The notes: generated by a model from the letters alone, not told the origin. 16,660 nt of DNA from Anaerolineales bacterium (GCA_012032575.1 JAAUSP010000105.1:1-16660); one strand, 5' to 3'; positions 7,720 through 15,424 are shown, counted from the stretch's first letter. Translations and numbers: made by a program.

Positions 7720-9046
7720 ATCAGCCCCACACCTATCGCTGGTTGTTTTTGAGCCTGGCCCTGGTCATTTTGATCAGTCCCCTGATTTATTGGTCCACCG
7801 GCATCGGCCAGGCGGCGGGCGGACTGTCTGCCGAGATCAGCCGCCTGCCCGACGGCACACTGCTCAGCAGCCCCAAAGCCGAGGCCCTGCACAGCCTGTC
7901 GCTGCCCATGCGCCTGCAGCGCATGCTGATCTATCCCTGCTGCTGCTGGCCTTTCAATTCAGCGGCGGCGCGGTAGCCCTGCGGCGCTGGCTGGAGGGGA
8001 GCGAAGGCGCAGGGGAGCTAGAAACAGCAGGGGAGCAGAGGGGCAGAGGGGCAGAGGGGACGCTGCGCCGTCTCCTCCGCTCCTCCGCTCCCCTGCTCCC
8101 CTGCTTCTTGTTTGTGCTGGTTTTCAATATCGGCCTATCTCTTCTCTATCTGCCGTTCAATTTTTATCGCAGTTTTACCGTAGGCCATCAGTTTGGCCTG
8201 TCTACCCTGACCGCCTCCGGCTGGTTTGGCGATTGGGCCAAAGGACTGCTGATCAACTTGTTGCTCGACGGCCTGACCTGGACCGGCCTCTACGGCCTGA
8301 TGCGCTGGCGGCCCCGCCGCTGGCCGCTGCCTGCCGGAGTCGCGCTGGTCTTTTTTACGGTGGTGCTGGTGCTGCTGGAGCCGATTCTGATCACCCCGCT
8401 GTTTTACGAAGTCCGCCCGCTGGAAGATAGTAACTTACGCGCTCGCATCCTGGCCCTGGCTGATCGAGCCGAGATGCACGTGGATGCGGTGGAGGTGATT
8501 GACGCCAGCTCCAAAACCACCGCCGTCAACGCCTATTTCACCGGCTTTGGCGGGGCGCAGCGAATTGTCCTGTACGACACCCTGCTGCGCGACTACACCC
8601 CCGACCAGATTGAGGTGGTGCTGGCCCACGAAATGGGCCACTGGTATTATCAGCACGTGCTGTTGATGGTGCTTGGTTTGGGGGCGACCGGCTGGCTGGG
8701 CTTGTTTGGGCTGCACTGGCTGCTCAACCATACCTGGCGCTGGCTGGGGCTGCGCGGTCCCGCCGATATTGCCGGGCTGCCCTTTGTGCTGGCTGTTCTC
8801 GCCCTGGTGTCGTACCTGGCCCTGCCCTTTGAAAACGGCATCTCCCGCTACGCCGAGCGCCAGGCCGACCACTTTGCCCTGAGCACCAGCCAGAACCCCC
8901 GCGCTATGGCCCAACTGTTTGAGCAGTTCGCCGTGCAAAACCTGTCCCTGGTCGAACCGCCGGCCTGGGAGAAGGTTATTTTCTCTACCCATCCTTCACT
9001 GGCGGAACGCATTCGGACGGCGGAGGGGTGGGAAGCGGGCCGGTAA
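7716..9046 (+). CDS. M48 family (Ste24/CAAX-prenyl-protease-1-like) membrane zinc metalloprotease, one frame break
   Basis: One base added to CCC at 7935-7937 joins the start (MNQPHTYRWLF, a first TM helix) to the rest, giving about 443 residues. The zinc motif HEMGH is encoded at 8627-8641 (near residue 305), and the third ligand is the Glu of YAERQAD near residue 381. The segment KTTAVNAYFTGFGGAQRI before it is characteristic of Ste24-type M48A enzymes. Several TM helices surround the site, so cleavage occurs at or in the membrane. In bacteria such proteins have roles in membrane protein quality control, but the substrate here is unknown. An extra about 35-residue segment rich in Gly, Glu and Arg, followed by a Leu/Pro stretch (about 8001-8105), coincides with a large DNA hairpin and looks like an in-frame insertion. 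It is coupled to the sensor gene upstream and followed by a terminator. Confidence 0.88.
8028..8103. repeat. Imperfect 35-base inverted repeat inside the M48 protease gene
   Basis: The arms 8028-8062 and 8069-8103 match at 28 of 35 positions as inverted copies and are separated by six bases. They are built from CAGGGGAGCAG and GGGGCAGA units. Several of the mismatches become G-U pairs in RNA. The sequence stays in frame with the protease and has no counterpart expected in the family, suggesting insertion of a palindromic repeat that the protein tolerates in a loop. Confidence 0.7.
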
Positions 9047-9170
9047 GTTAAAGTCTCCCCGGAATGGCTGTTAGCCCATAAATCCGCTTGAGGTTTTCGA
9101 CAGAATTTACAGACTTTTTAACCTTATTGGGATAAGATACTTAATAATCACTGTGGCTCTGCTCCCCCCA

Positions 9171-9207
9171 AAAACAGGGCCTGGCTGTATGAGCCAGGCC
9201 CTGTTTT
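9171..9207 (+). terminator. Rho-independent-type terminator after the sensor-protease operon
   Basis: A perfect 16-bp stem (AAAACAGGGCCTGGCT with its complement) closes a five-base GTATG loop and ends in TTTT. It lies 124 bases after the M48 stop codon and reads equally well in either direction. Confidence 0.85.
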
Positions 9208-9250
9208 CAATTTCTGAATATTAGACCCCTTAGAAGGCTACGACTTTTAG

Positions 9251-9490
9251 CCTTGTTGAGCAAAGGTCTATCTCTTCTAAGAGAAAGGATCGGACTCAAC
9301 AAGACTCAGAGTCGAATCCTTGTTGAGAAAAGAAATTTCTCTTCTAAGGGAAAAGAAATTTTCTCTTCTAAGGGAAAAGATTTTTCTCTTCTAAGGGAAA
9401 GGGTTTTTCCCTTCTAAGGGAAAGGGTTTTTCCCTTCTAAGGGAAAGGATCGGACTCAACAAGGCTAAATCTTTTTCTCAACAAGGCTAA
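9251..9490. repeat. Tandem array of about 23-bp units flanked by CTCAACAAGG boxes
   Basis: Five nearly identical units of 23-24 bases end in TTCTAAGGGA between about 9329 and 9444, with an earlier diverged copy at 9261-9283. Each unit contains its own small dyad (for example CCCTT-CTA-AGGG). AAAGGATCGGACTCAACAAG occurs exactly twice, at 9284-9303 and 9444-9463. CCTTGTTGAG or its complement appears at 9251, 9319, 9454 and 9478, so boxes in both orientations bracket the array. It is not CRISPR: the units abut without spacers. The 750-base gap 9047-9796 otherwise holds the terminator and an attC-like site, and no gene that I can support. Confidence 0.8.
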
Positions 9491-9619
9491 ATTTCCCCCT
9501 CATCTCCTGTTCATTCCGCTTCATTTCGGGTATAATGGGCTTATGGCTTCGACTTAAATTGTGCTTAATCGCAGCCTGAATACCCCTCCAATTTCCAAAT
9601 CAGTCTGCGCCCAGGCTTA

Positions 9620-9742
9620 GTTCAACTGCGGCTCAAGCAGCGGCTCTCTTCCGGGTAAGCAACGATTGCAAGCTGGCTACCCCGGCTTTCTTTCATCGCT
9701 CCTTGCCTAATTCGCGCCGCATGAACCCTTAATATGTTGGGC
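9620..9742 (+). other. attC-like recombination site before the methyltransferase gene
   Basis: GTTCAAC at 9620-9626 fits the RYYYAAC end box and GTTGGGC at 9736-9742 fits the GTTRRRY end box of integron attC sites. Inside them, AGCGGC (about 9639-9644) and GCGCCGC (about 9714-9720) can pair as the inner boxes. The right arm, CCGCATGAACCCTTA then GTTGGGC, closely matches the one at 14782-14807. The length of 123 bases is within the attC range. Recognition is by motif and geometry only. Confidence 0.4.
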
Positions 9743-9796
9743 CGCCCCTTGTTAATCAGTGTTTTATATAAAAAAAATTGTCTGATTGGATAATTT

Positions 9797-10918
9797 ATGG
9801 CAAACAGTAACCTAACAGAAGCCCAAAGGGCAAAAAACGATGAGTTCTACACTCAATACCATGACATTGAAAAAGAAATTTCAGCCTACCTGGAATTTAA
9901 CACGGATATATTTCGGGGCAAGACGGTATTGCTACCCTGTGATGACCCGGAGTGGAGCAACTTTACCAAGTATTTTGCCCAAAACTTTGAGCGGTTTGGG
10001 CTGAAGAAACTCATCAGTACCAGTTATGCGGTGGAAAGCAAAACTTATAAAAGCGGTTACCAACCAACTCTCTTTGAAACAAGTGCTCCCTATTATGACA
10101 AAATCAAAACCGTGCAAAACGGAAAGATTTTCACCCTGTCCCACGATAAGACGGGCGACCATAAAGTAAATGTGGATGACCTGGAATGGCATTACCTGGC
10201 AGGAGACGGTGATTTTAGAAGCGCAGAGATAAAAAAATTGCGTGATGAATCTGACATCATCATTACCAACCCGCCTTTCTCGCTGTTTCGTGAGTTTTTA
10301 GCGTGGATTATAGAGGCTGGTAAGCAGTTTGTAGTTATCAGTAATTTGAATGCCATTACTTACAAGGAAATTTTTCCGCTAATTAAGAACGATAAACTGT
10401 GGCTGGGTAACGGTTTTCATGCTGGCAATGCTTACTTTTCAACGCCTTTTGCCAATGAATACGCAGAAGGGATTTATAACCCCGAAACTGGCCTGGTGAA
10501 GTTTAGGAATGTTTGTTGGTTAACTAATCTTGACCACGGAAGGCGTCACCAACCACTACCGTTAATGACAATGGCGGATAATTTGAAATACAGCAAGCAT
10601 AAAGAGATTAAAGGTAAAACATCGTATGACCGCTACGACAACTACGACGCCATTGAAGTGCCGTATACCGATTCAATCCCAAGCGATTATGATGGAGTAA
10701 TGGGCGTGCCGATTAGTTTTCTTGATAAATATTCCCCTGACCAGTTTGAGATTGTGGGCATAACAGACAGAGATGACAATTCAGGGGTAAAAATTAAGGA
10801 ATATACCGAACAAGATGTACCAAACTATGGGGATTTGAACAGGCGCGGTGTAATCAGGATTGGAAACGAGTATAAAGCCACCTATGCGCGTCTTTTAATC
10901 AGGAAAAGAACAAAATGA
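9797..10918 (+). CDS. EcoRI-family adenine-specific DNA methyltransferase
   Basis: 373 residues. It should transfer a methyl group from S-adenosylmethionine to N6 of adenine in a specific DNA site. The catalytic NPPF is at 158-161. The N-terminal KNDEFYTQ at 13-20, the CDDPEWSNF segment at 48-56 followed by a [13 protein letters not shown] stretch, [26 protein letters not shown] and [14 protein letters not shown] are all hallmarks of the EcoRI methylase family. Near the end [20 protein letters not shown] is the conserved family signature. M.EcoRI recognises GAATTC, but the specificity of this enzyme cannot be read from sequence. Its stop overlaps the next gene's start by four bases, so the two are one unit. 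No R.EcoRI-type endonuclease is present. Base composition is lower in GC than in the upstream genes, suggesting acquisition. Confidence 0.92.
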   Translation: MANSNLTEAQRAKNDEFYTQYHDIEKEISAYLEFNTDIFRGKTVLLPCDDPEWSNFTKYFAQNFERFGLKKLISTSYAVESKTYKSGYQPTLFETSAPYYDKIKTVQNGKIFTLSHDKTGDHKVNVDDLEWHYLAGDGDFRSAEIKKLRDESDIIITNPPFSLFREFLAWIIEAGKQFVVISNLNAITYKEIFPLIKNDKLWLGNGFHAGNAYFSTPFANEYAEGIYNPETGLVKFRNVCWLTNLDHGRRHQPLPLMTMADNLKYSKHKEIKGKTSYDRYDNYDAIEVPYTDSIPSDYDGVMGVPISFLDKYSPDQFEIVGITDRDDNSGVKIKEYTEQDVPNYGDLNRRGVIRIGNEYKATYARLLIRKRTK

Positions 10919-12078
10919 AAACAACGCTAAAAACTGATGTCACAGTCAAAGATATTTGCGCTGGTTTTGTTTATAACGAACTGGAAGGCAAGGGTCTGTT
11001 TGGCTTATCGGGCAAACTCACCATCCAGCCGGAGTATCAGCGTAACTATATCTATGCCGACGGCAAAAAAGATGTGGCGGTGATTGAATCAATCCTTAAA
11101 GGCTACCCGCTGGGCTTGATCTATTTCAATAAAGTGCGTGACGATGTTCTGGAAGTTTTAGACGGGCAACAGCGTATCACCAGCTTTGGACGATTTGTAA
11201 CCAATAAATTTGCCGTCAAAGATGAAAACGGGATGCAGCAATACTTCAGCGGGATCGCCTCTGACAAGCAAGCGAAAATATTGGAAACCAAACTGCTTAT
11301 TTATGAATGTGAAGGGACTGAAAGTGAGATAAAAGAGTGGTTCAAAACCATCAATATTGCCGGTGTCCCGCTTAATCACCAGGAACTATTGAATGCGGTG
11401 TATTCAGGGCCGTTTGTCACGCTGGGCAAGGCGGAGTTTAGCAACAGCCAGAACTCCAACATCCAAAAATGGGGCGCGTATATCTCAGGCAGCGCCAATC
11501 GGCAGGACTTTTTTGAACGCGCTCTCGACTGGGTCAGCCAGGGCAATATTGGCGATTATATGAGTCGCCATCGCTACGATAAAAACATCACCGAGTTGAA
11601 AGCGTATTTCAACAGTGTCATTGATTGGGTTTCAACCGTATTTATAGATGTAGAAAGCGAAATGCGGGGGTTGGAATGGGGACGATTGTATAAAGCGTAT
11701 CACCATACATCTTATAACCCTGCCAGGATTTCAGAAGAAGTGAAAAAACTTTACGGCGACTCATACATCAAAAACCGCAAGGGTATTTTCGAGTACATTC
11801 TCGGCGGTTCAACTGATACAAAATTATTAGATGTCCGGGTCTTTGATGAAGCGACCAAGAAAACAGTTTATTCAGCCCAAACCGCCAAAGCCGAAGCCAG
11901 CGGTAAATCAAACTGTCCGCTTTGCGCCATTGGACATGACGCCAACCAGAATAAAATCTGGAAATTGAATGAAATGGACGCTGACCATGTAGCAGCATGG
12001 AGTAAAGGCGGCGCAACTGATATTAAAAATTGTCAAATGTTGTGCAAGACACACAATCGGGCAAAAGGAAATCGTTAA
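10915..12078 (+). CDS. DUF262-HNH nuclease paired with the methyltransferase
   Basis: 387 residues. The N-terminal DUF262 (ParB/sulfiredoxin-like) domain shows [10 protein letters not shown] at 38-47, [17 protein letters not shown] at 55-71, the NTP-site motif DGQQR at 83-87, and [19 protein letters not shown] at 143-161. A helical middle region follows. The C-terminus is a classical HNH nuclease: CPLC at 334-337, [13 protein letters not shown] at 354-366 with Asp357-His358, Asn372, and LCKTHN at 376-381. DUF262 domains occur in the GmrSD/BrxU modification-dependent enzymes and in SspE, where the NTPase controls a nuclease. Those use a DUF1524-type nuclease, whereas this one is a plain HNH. 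It is translationally coupled to the methyltransferase (ATGA overlap). I infer restriction of DNA lacking, or carrying, the partner's methyl mark; direct evidence of polarity is not visible. Confidence 0.88.
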   Translation: MKTTLKTDVTVKDICAGFVYNELEGKGLFGLSGKLTIQPEYQRNYIYADGKKDVAVIESILKGYPLGLIYFNKVRDDVLEVLDGQQRITSFGRFVTNKFAVKDENGMQQYFSGIASDKQAKILETKLLIYECEGTESEIKEWFKTINIAGVPLNHQELLNAVYSGPFVTLGKAEFSNSQNSNIQKWGAYISGSANRQDFFERALDWVSQGNIGDYMSRHRYDKNITELKAYFNSVIDWVSTVFIDVESEMRGLEWGRLYKAYHHTSYNPARISEEVKKLYGDSYIKNRKGIFEYILGGSTDTKLLDVRVFDEATKKTVYSAQTAKAEASGKSNCPLCAIGHDANQNKIWKLNEMDADHVAAWSKGGATDIKNCQMLCKTHNRAKGNR

Positions 12079-12152
12079 AAACAAAAAGCAACTTGCTACC
12101 ATGGGTTTATTCAACCGTTTCTTGCTGGCGAAGTTGGTGTATAATGTAGCTT

Positions 12153-12196
12153 GCCGCGCCCACCCGCAATCGGCTGAACCGCAGGCGTAGGGCGGC
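12153..12196 (+). other. Possible degenerate attC-like site
   Basis: After the HNH gene, TGAACCGCAGGCGTAGGGC (12172-12190) resembles the right end of the better site at 16372-16490 (TGAACTCAGGCGTTAGGC). The end box here is GTAGGGC rather than GTTRRRY. GCCGC at the left and GCGGC at the right can pair. A TATAAT at 12140-12145 has no clear -35 partner. Weak on its own. Confidence 0.25.
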
Positions 12197-12234
12197 TGGA
12201 CAAGCATCATTTAACAGTATTTTAGGTAATAATT

Positions 12235-12789
12235 ATGCAACCTGAACTGATAGTGGCTATTGTAACTGGCTTAATCACACTATTTGCTTCTTTTTTGATA
12301 GCAACATATCAAACTCGTACTGAATTTCGGAAAATGGCTAAACAGCTGGAAGAAAAATATACTACTTCTTTATTTGATAAGCGGCTTGAAGTATATCCAC
12401 AGTTGTTCAAAATATTGAATGACTCCAATAATGCGATTGAATATAATGAGCAGAGTAAGGAAAAACTTGTTGACCTCCAAAAAGAATTTGATAACTGGAT
12501 GTCTACTAATGCCCTCTTTCTTACGAATACAACAGCCCGCATAGCTTGGGGGTATCATAATTTTTTAATAGATATTCTTGAACAATATCGTGACCAGTTT
12601 ATTCCTGAAGATCGTTGGATAGAAATACGTAATATACAATTGACTTTTGGTAAATTTCTTCGAGCCGAATTAGGTATTTTTGATACTGAACCAGCAGGTA
12701 TCGCTGAATTGGAAAAGCCATATGTGAAGGAAATACTAGAAAAATTAGGGCAAAGTTCTAAGAAAATTCGTAACCGATTTGGATATTAA
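12235..12789 (+). CDS. Hypothetical protein with one N-terminal membrane segment
   Basis: 184 residues. A single hydrophobic helix at about 5-24 (LIVAIVTGLITLFASFLIAT) is followed by a charged, largely helical cytoplasmic region with coiled-coil character (FRKMAKQLEEKYTTSLFDKR). No catalytic motif, zinc site or known fold is recognised. The layout, a short anchor then a helical cytoplasmic domain, is common in small accessory and defence-associated proteins, but no function can be assigned. The gene is markedly AT-rich compared with everything around it, so it was probably acquired separately. The start is chosen as the first ATG; only a weak AGGT lies upstream. It is separated by 156 bases from the nuclease gene and by 305 bases from the next, so it may be its own cassette. 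Confidence 0.7.
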   Translation: MQPELIVAIVTGLITLFASFLIATYQTRTEFRKMAKQLEEKYTTSLFDKRLEVYPQLFKILNDSNNAIEYNEQSKEKLVDLQKEFDNWMSTNALFLTNTTARIAWGYHNFLIDILEQYRDQFIPEDRWIEIRNIQLTFGKFLRAELGIFDTEPAGIAELEKPYVKEILEKLGQSSKKIRNRFGY

Positions 12790-12845
12790 CTGGATGATTG
12801 GACTGAACTTATTAAAAGTAACTTGCTTCTGTCATGTATAAGCCG

Positions 12846-12990
12846 TCCAACATCGGTGCAGACTGTGTAAAAACGTATATCGGTGTCGGTTGCGTAATTG
12901 GCGGCGGCTTCAATCTAGCGTTGCCGCCCAAGTTACAGTCGGCGGGGCCATCGCTGACCCCGCCGCTGCTTCGCCGAACCGGACTTAACA
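12846..12990. other. Back-to-back hairpins, possibly an attC-like folded site
   Basis: Within the 305-base gap 12790-13094, an 8-bp stem CGGCGGGG (12940-12947) with CCCCGCCG (12958-12965) sits next to a GGCGGC/GCCGCC hairpin at about 12900-12930. GTCCAAC near 12848 fits an attC left box, but no convincing right box is present before the repeat that starts at 12994. The gap holds no supported gene. Confidence 0.3.
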
Positions 12991-12993
12991 GCC

Positions 12994-13080
12994 CGTAGGT
13001 TGGGTCGAGCCTACGGCGAGACCCAACACATTTGGAGATGAGGTAACTCGTTGGGTTTAACGGTGTTCAGCCCAACCTGC
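12994..13080. repeat. Dispersed repeat, copy 1 (double hairpin)
   Basis: Two consecutive hairpins: GTTGGGTC with GACCCAAC, then GTTGGG with CCCAAC. It is closely related to the copy at 14653-14736 and, more distantly, to 14001-14055. It lies just upstream of the eight-TM gene. Confidence 0.8.
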
Positions 13081-13094
13081 TCATATTTTCAAAA

Positions 13095-14049
13095 ATGGAA
13101 AGACCCCTAAAACTCCCACGCTCACTTCAAAATTGGCTGCCGGCGTTGGGGTATGTGCTGCCCATCGCCGGGTTGGTCCTTTTTCTCTTTTACTACTGGT
13201 TTGCTAGGGCTGACCGGTACATTGTATTTTTGTACGAGCACAATATGGGACCCCGTTATCCCGATACCTCCCCCTTTAGCGATGTGACCAGCAGCCGTTA
13301 CTGGATGGCGGGTTTAGTCGCGGCGGGTGCGGTGATGGTCCTTTACGGATTAACCAATTGGCTGCTGGGCCGAGCTTTCAGCCATTATCGCTCGCCGGAT
13401 TGGTGGCGGGTGTGGTTGGAGAGTGCCGTGCCCTCATGGTCGGTATTCCGACCATTACTATGCTGGTCAATCAGCCCACGATGCCCCTGGTCAACGCCGT
13501 ACAGATTACCCTGGCCGCGCTGATTGGGTTAGGGGTAGCTTTGTTGCCGGGCCGGTTGGCGGCCAAGCAGCCGGCCTTCTTTGCCTGCTGGTTATTGACG
13601 GCCTGGCCTTGATGTTTGTCCTCCTCAATACGGCTGTGCTTGATAATGTCGGTCGGTGGTGGGCTGAGGGTAGAACAGGGTATTTGTGGCTGATAGCTGC
13701 GGGCTATGTCGTTGGCTCGATCTTGTTACTAATCGTTACCGGTCTGCATTTCTGGCTGCGGACCCCCATACCGGGAGCGGCAGCGGTGTTTGTGGCGGGT
13801 TTAGGGGTGACCTATTTGCTGATGCCCTTAATCCATCATACCTGTTTTACGGATGGTTACTACTACATCACCGACAAAGACAACTTTTTTTCCAGAAGTA
13901 ACGTGCTGTTACAGGTGGCAACGTGGCTGCTGACCGGAGGTATCGCCTGGGCGGTCACGCGGCTGCGCAAACATCTGGTTGCTATACGTCCGGCCAGGTC
14001 CGTGGGTTGGGGCGAGGCACGAGACTGGCCACATTTCGGGATAAGGTAA
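13095..14049 (+). CDS. Multi-pass membrane protein of unknown function (frame broken twice)
   Basis: One added base near GTGCCC (13428-13433) and one at CC (13584-13585) join three reading frames into a protein of about 318 residues. The joins read naturally as SAVALMVGIPTITMLV and AFFALLVIDGLALM. About eight hydrophobic helices are predicted by eye, with an extracytoplasmic-looking loop DRYIVFLYEHNMGPRYP after the first and FTDGYYYITDKDNFF before the last. No transporter or enzyme signature is recognised. The last 16 residues (SVGWGEARDWPHFGIR) are encoded by a degenerate copy of the dispersed repeat, so the original C-terminus may differ. Six bases separate its stop from the next ATG, so the zinc-ribbon gene is surely its operon partner. 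If the frame breaks are real, this is a pseudogene. Confidence 0.6.
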
Positions 14050-14055
14050 CTCGTT
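14001..14055. repeat. Dispersed repeat, degenerate copy 3, at the gene junction
   Basis: ACATTTCGGGATAAGGTAAC at 14031-14050 aligns with the middle of copies 1 and 2 (ACATTTGGAGATGAGGTAAC in copy 1). The preceding 30 bases match more loosely. It encodes the tail of the membrane protein and supplies the AAGG ribosome-binding segment of the next gene. Confidence 0.55.
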
Positions 14056-14637
14056 ATGGCTCAATACCCTCACAAAACACCTAATTTTATCGCGCTTCAA
14101 TGCCCCACCTGTGGGGCCGGCTTGCAAGTGGCCGGAGAAAAGAACCAGTTTGCTTGTGATCACTGCGGCAACAGGTATCTGCTCGACCGCAAGCTGGAAG
14201 ACCTGGCTGAGCCGGAACGGGAGCAGATCAGGCCGGATGTAACCTACACCCAACACATTCAGCAGTGGCTGCGGGTGGGGGAGTATGAGGTCTTCCTTCA
14301 TAGTGTTGGGCTGGAAACCGTCCGGAAAGAGCGGGTGCTGTATATTGAGGTGGCCTATCGCAACGCCTCAAGCGCCGCCCTCACCTGCCGGCACGATCAA
14401 TGGGTCGTTTTTGATCGGGAGGGTTACACTTACGAGCCAGTGAAGGATTACGACTTTCGGGAACTGTACGAGGGCAGCGCCAAACGATATTTGGGGCTGT
14501 CGCGGGTTATAACCCCTGGGATGCGCTTGCGCGGTTGGCTTGGGTTTGTTCTCCCCGCCCCAGCGGTCATCGAGTATCTGCAATTTTCGGGCGGTATCCC
14601 GGCCAGAACCGTTGAGTTTGAACTGCAATTAGGGTAG
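14056..14637 (+). CDS. Zinc-ribbon protein with DUF4352-like beta domain
   Basis: 193 residues. An N-terminal zinc ribbon uses Cys16, Cys19, Cys34 and Cys37 (CPTC and CDHC). The remaining residues, about 60-193, look like an immunoglobulin-like beta sandwich of the DUF4352 kind: EYEVFLHSVGLETV, then RVLYIEVAYRNASSAAL, WVVFDREGYTYEPV, and a GFVLPAPAVIEYLQF final strand. Unlike many DUF4352 proteins, it has neither a signal peptide nor a TM helix, so it should stay in the cytoplasm unless bound to its membrane partner. The ATG follows AAGG by nine bases and lies six bases after the stop of the eight-TM gene, so the pair is coupled. No enzymatic residues are apparent; a binding or adaptor role is inferred. 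Confidence 0.75.
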   Translation: MAQYPHKTPNFIALQCPTCGAGLQVAGEKNQFACDHCGNRYLLDRKLEDLAEPEREQIRPDVTYTQHIQQWLRVGEYEVFLHSVGLETVRKERVLYIEVAYRNASSAALTCRHDQWVVFDREGYTYEPVKDYDFRELYEGSAKRYLGLSRVITPGMRLRGWLGFVLPAPAVIEYLQFSGGIPARTVEFELQLG

Positions 14638-14652
14638 TGGTAAGTTAAAGTC

Positions 14653-14736
14653 CAGGTTGGGTCGAGCCTACGGCGAGACCCAACCCATTTCGGAATGAGG
14701 TACCTGTTGGGTTTCACGGGGTTCAACCCAACTTAC
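14653..14736. repeat. Dispersed repeat, copy 2 (double hairpin)
   Basis: It shares GGTTGGGTCGAGCCTACGGC and long stretches beyond with the copy at 12994-13080, and can form two hairpins (GTTGGGTC/GACCCAAC and GTTGGGTT/AACCCAAC). It lies 15 bases after the stop of the zinc-ribbon gene and may end its transcription. Confidence 0.8.
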
Positions 14737-14781
14737 TAACTGAATTGTCCCCTTTCTGTAGAGGCCCTTTGCTTGTCCGCA

Positions 14782-14807
14782 CCGCATGAAGCCTTATTTC
14801 GTTGGGC
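14782..14807 (+). other. attC-like right arm before the DUF4160 gene
   Basis: CCGCATGAAGCCTTA is followed by GTTGGGC at 14801-14807, nearly the same as the right arm at 9718-9742. A candidate left box, ACCCAAC at 14726-14732, lies in the tail of the dispersed repeat. Inner left boxes are not clear. Confidence 0.35.
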
Positions 14808-14868
14808 TGCGAAGAAAATATCGTTGCTATCGAAAATTACCAAAAGCAGATGAAAAGGATAACTCATT

Positions 14869-15138
14869 ATGGCTGTTATTGCCATGTTTTACGGTATAAT
14901 CGTTTCAATGTATTATTTCGATACGCGCCAGCATCATCGTCCTCATATCCACGTCAAATATCAAGCCGAAGAAGTGATTTTATCTATCCCCGAAGGTGAA
15001 GTCTTGGGAGGCGCTTTGAAGGCTAACAAGATGAAATTGGTCCAAGCTTGGGTCGAAATTCATCGGGATGAGTTAATGGCTGACTGGGAACTAGCCAGTC
15101 AAGGGGAAGCCATTTTCAAGATTGATCCTTTGAAATAG
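14869..15138 (+). CDS. DUF4160 domain protein (toxin-antitoxin-like pair, first gene)
   Basis: 89 residues covering the whole DUF4160 domain. The hallmarks are MFYGIIVSMYYFDTRQHHRP (6-25) with PHIHVKYQ following, GEVLGGALKANKMKLVQAW, and EIHRDELMADWELA. The His cluster HHRPHIHV is the most conserved part of the family. DUF4160 genes commonly precede DUF2442 genes in pairs that behave like toxin-antitoxin modules in genome context; the biochemical role is not established. The start is supported by AAAAGGA eight to ten bases upstream and by agreement with family length. The next gene begins 15 bases after its stop with its own GGAGG, so the two are one operon. Confidence 0.88.
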   Translation: MAVIAMFYGIIVSMYYFDTRQHHRPHIHVKYQAEEVILSIPEGEVLGGALKANKMKLVQAWVEIHRDELMADWELASQGEAIFKIDPLK

Positions 15139-15153
15139 GTTGGAGGATAAAGA

Positions 15154-15420
15154 ATGAACCCGAGAGTCAAAGCGGTCAAAACTAACTCTGACTATACCTT
15201 AACTTTAACCTTTACAAATGGAGAGATTAAGGTGTTTGATGTCAAGCCCTATTTGGATAAGGGGATATTTAAGGAGTTAAAAGACAGAAACGAGTTTAAC
15301 TCAGTACAGCCCTTTTTAGGCAGCATCCAATGGCGAAATGGACAAGATTTTTGTCCAGATATGCTGTATTTAGATAGTCAGCGGGTCGAGGAACTGTCTA
15401 CTGAATCACCGCTGAAATAA
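15154..15420 (+). CDS. DUF2442 domain protein (toxin-antitoxin-like pair, second gene)
   Basis: 88 residues, a complete DUF2442 domain. The family pattern is clear: RVKAVKTNSDYTLTLTF, NGEIKVFDVKPYLDKGIF, FNSVQPFLGSIQWRNGQDFC, then PDMLYLDSQRV. GGAGG at 15142-15146 lies seven bases before the ATG. DUF2442 proteins are small beta-rich partners of DUF4160 proteins; an antitoxin or DNA-binding role is suggested by context only. Four bases after its stop, another start codon opens a third, now broken gene of the same operon. Confidence 0.88.
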   Translation: MNPRVKAVKTNSDYTLTLTFTNGEIKVFDVKPYLDKGIFKELKDRNEFNSVQPFLGSIQWRNGQDFCPDMLYLDSQRVEELSTESPLK

Positions 15421-15424
15421 AGAG

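Noticed and set aside
9329..9444. Tandem repeats as a CRISPR array
   Set aside because: Units of 23-24 bases abut with no unique spacers and no cas genes are present.
13051..13077. GTTGGGT boxes in the dispersed repeats as attC ends
   Set aside because: They are arms of local hairpins in a recurrent repeat, with no paired inner boxes at attC spacing.
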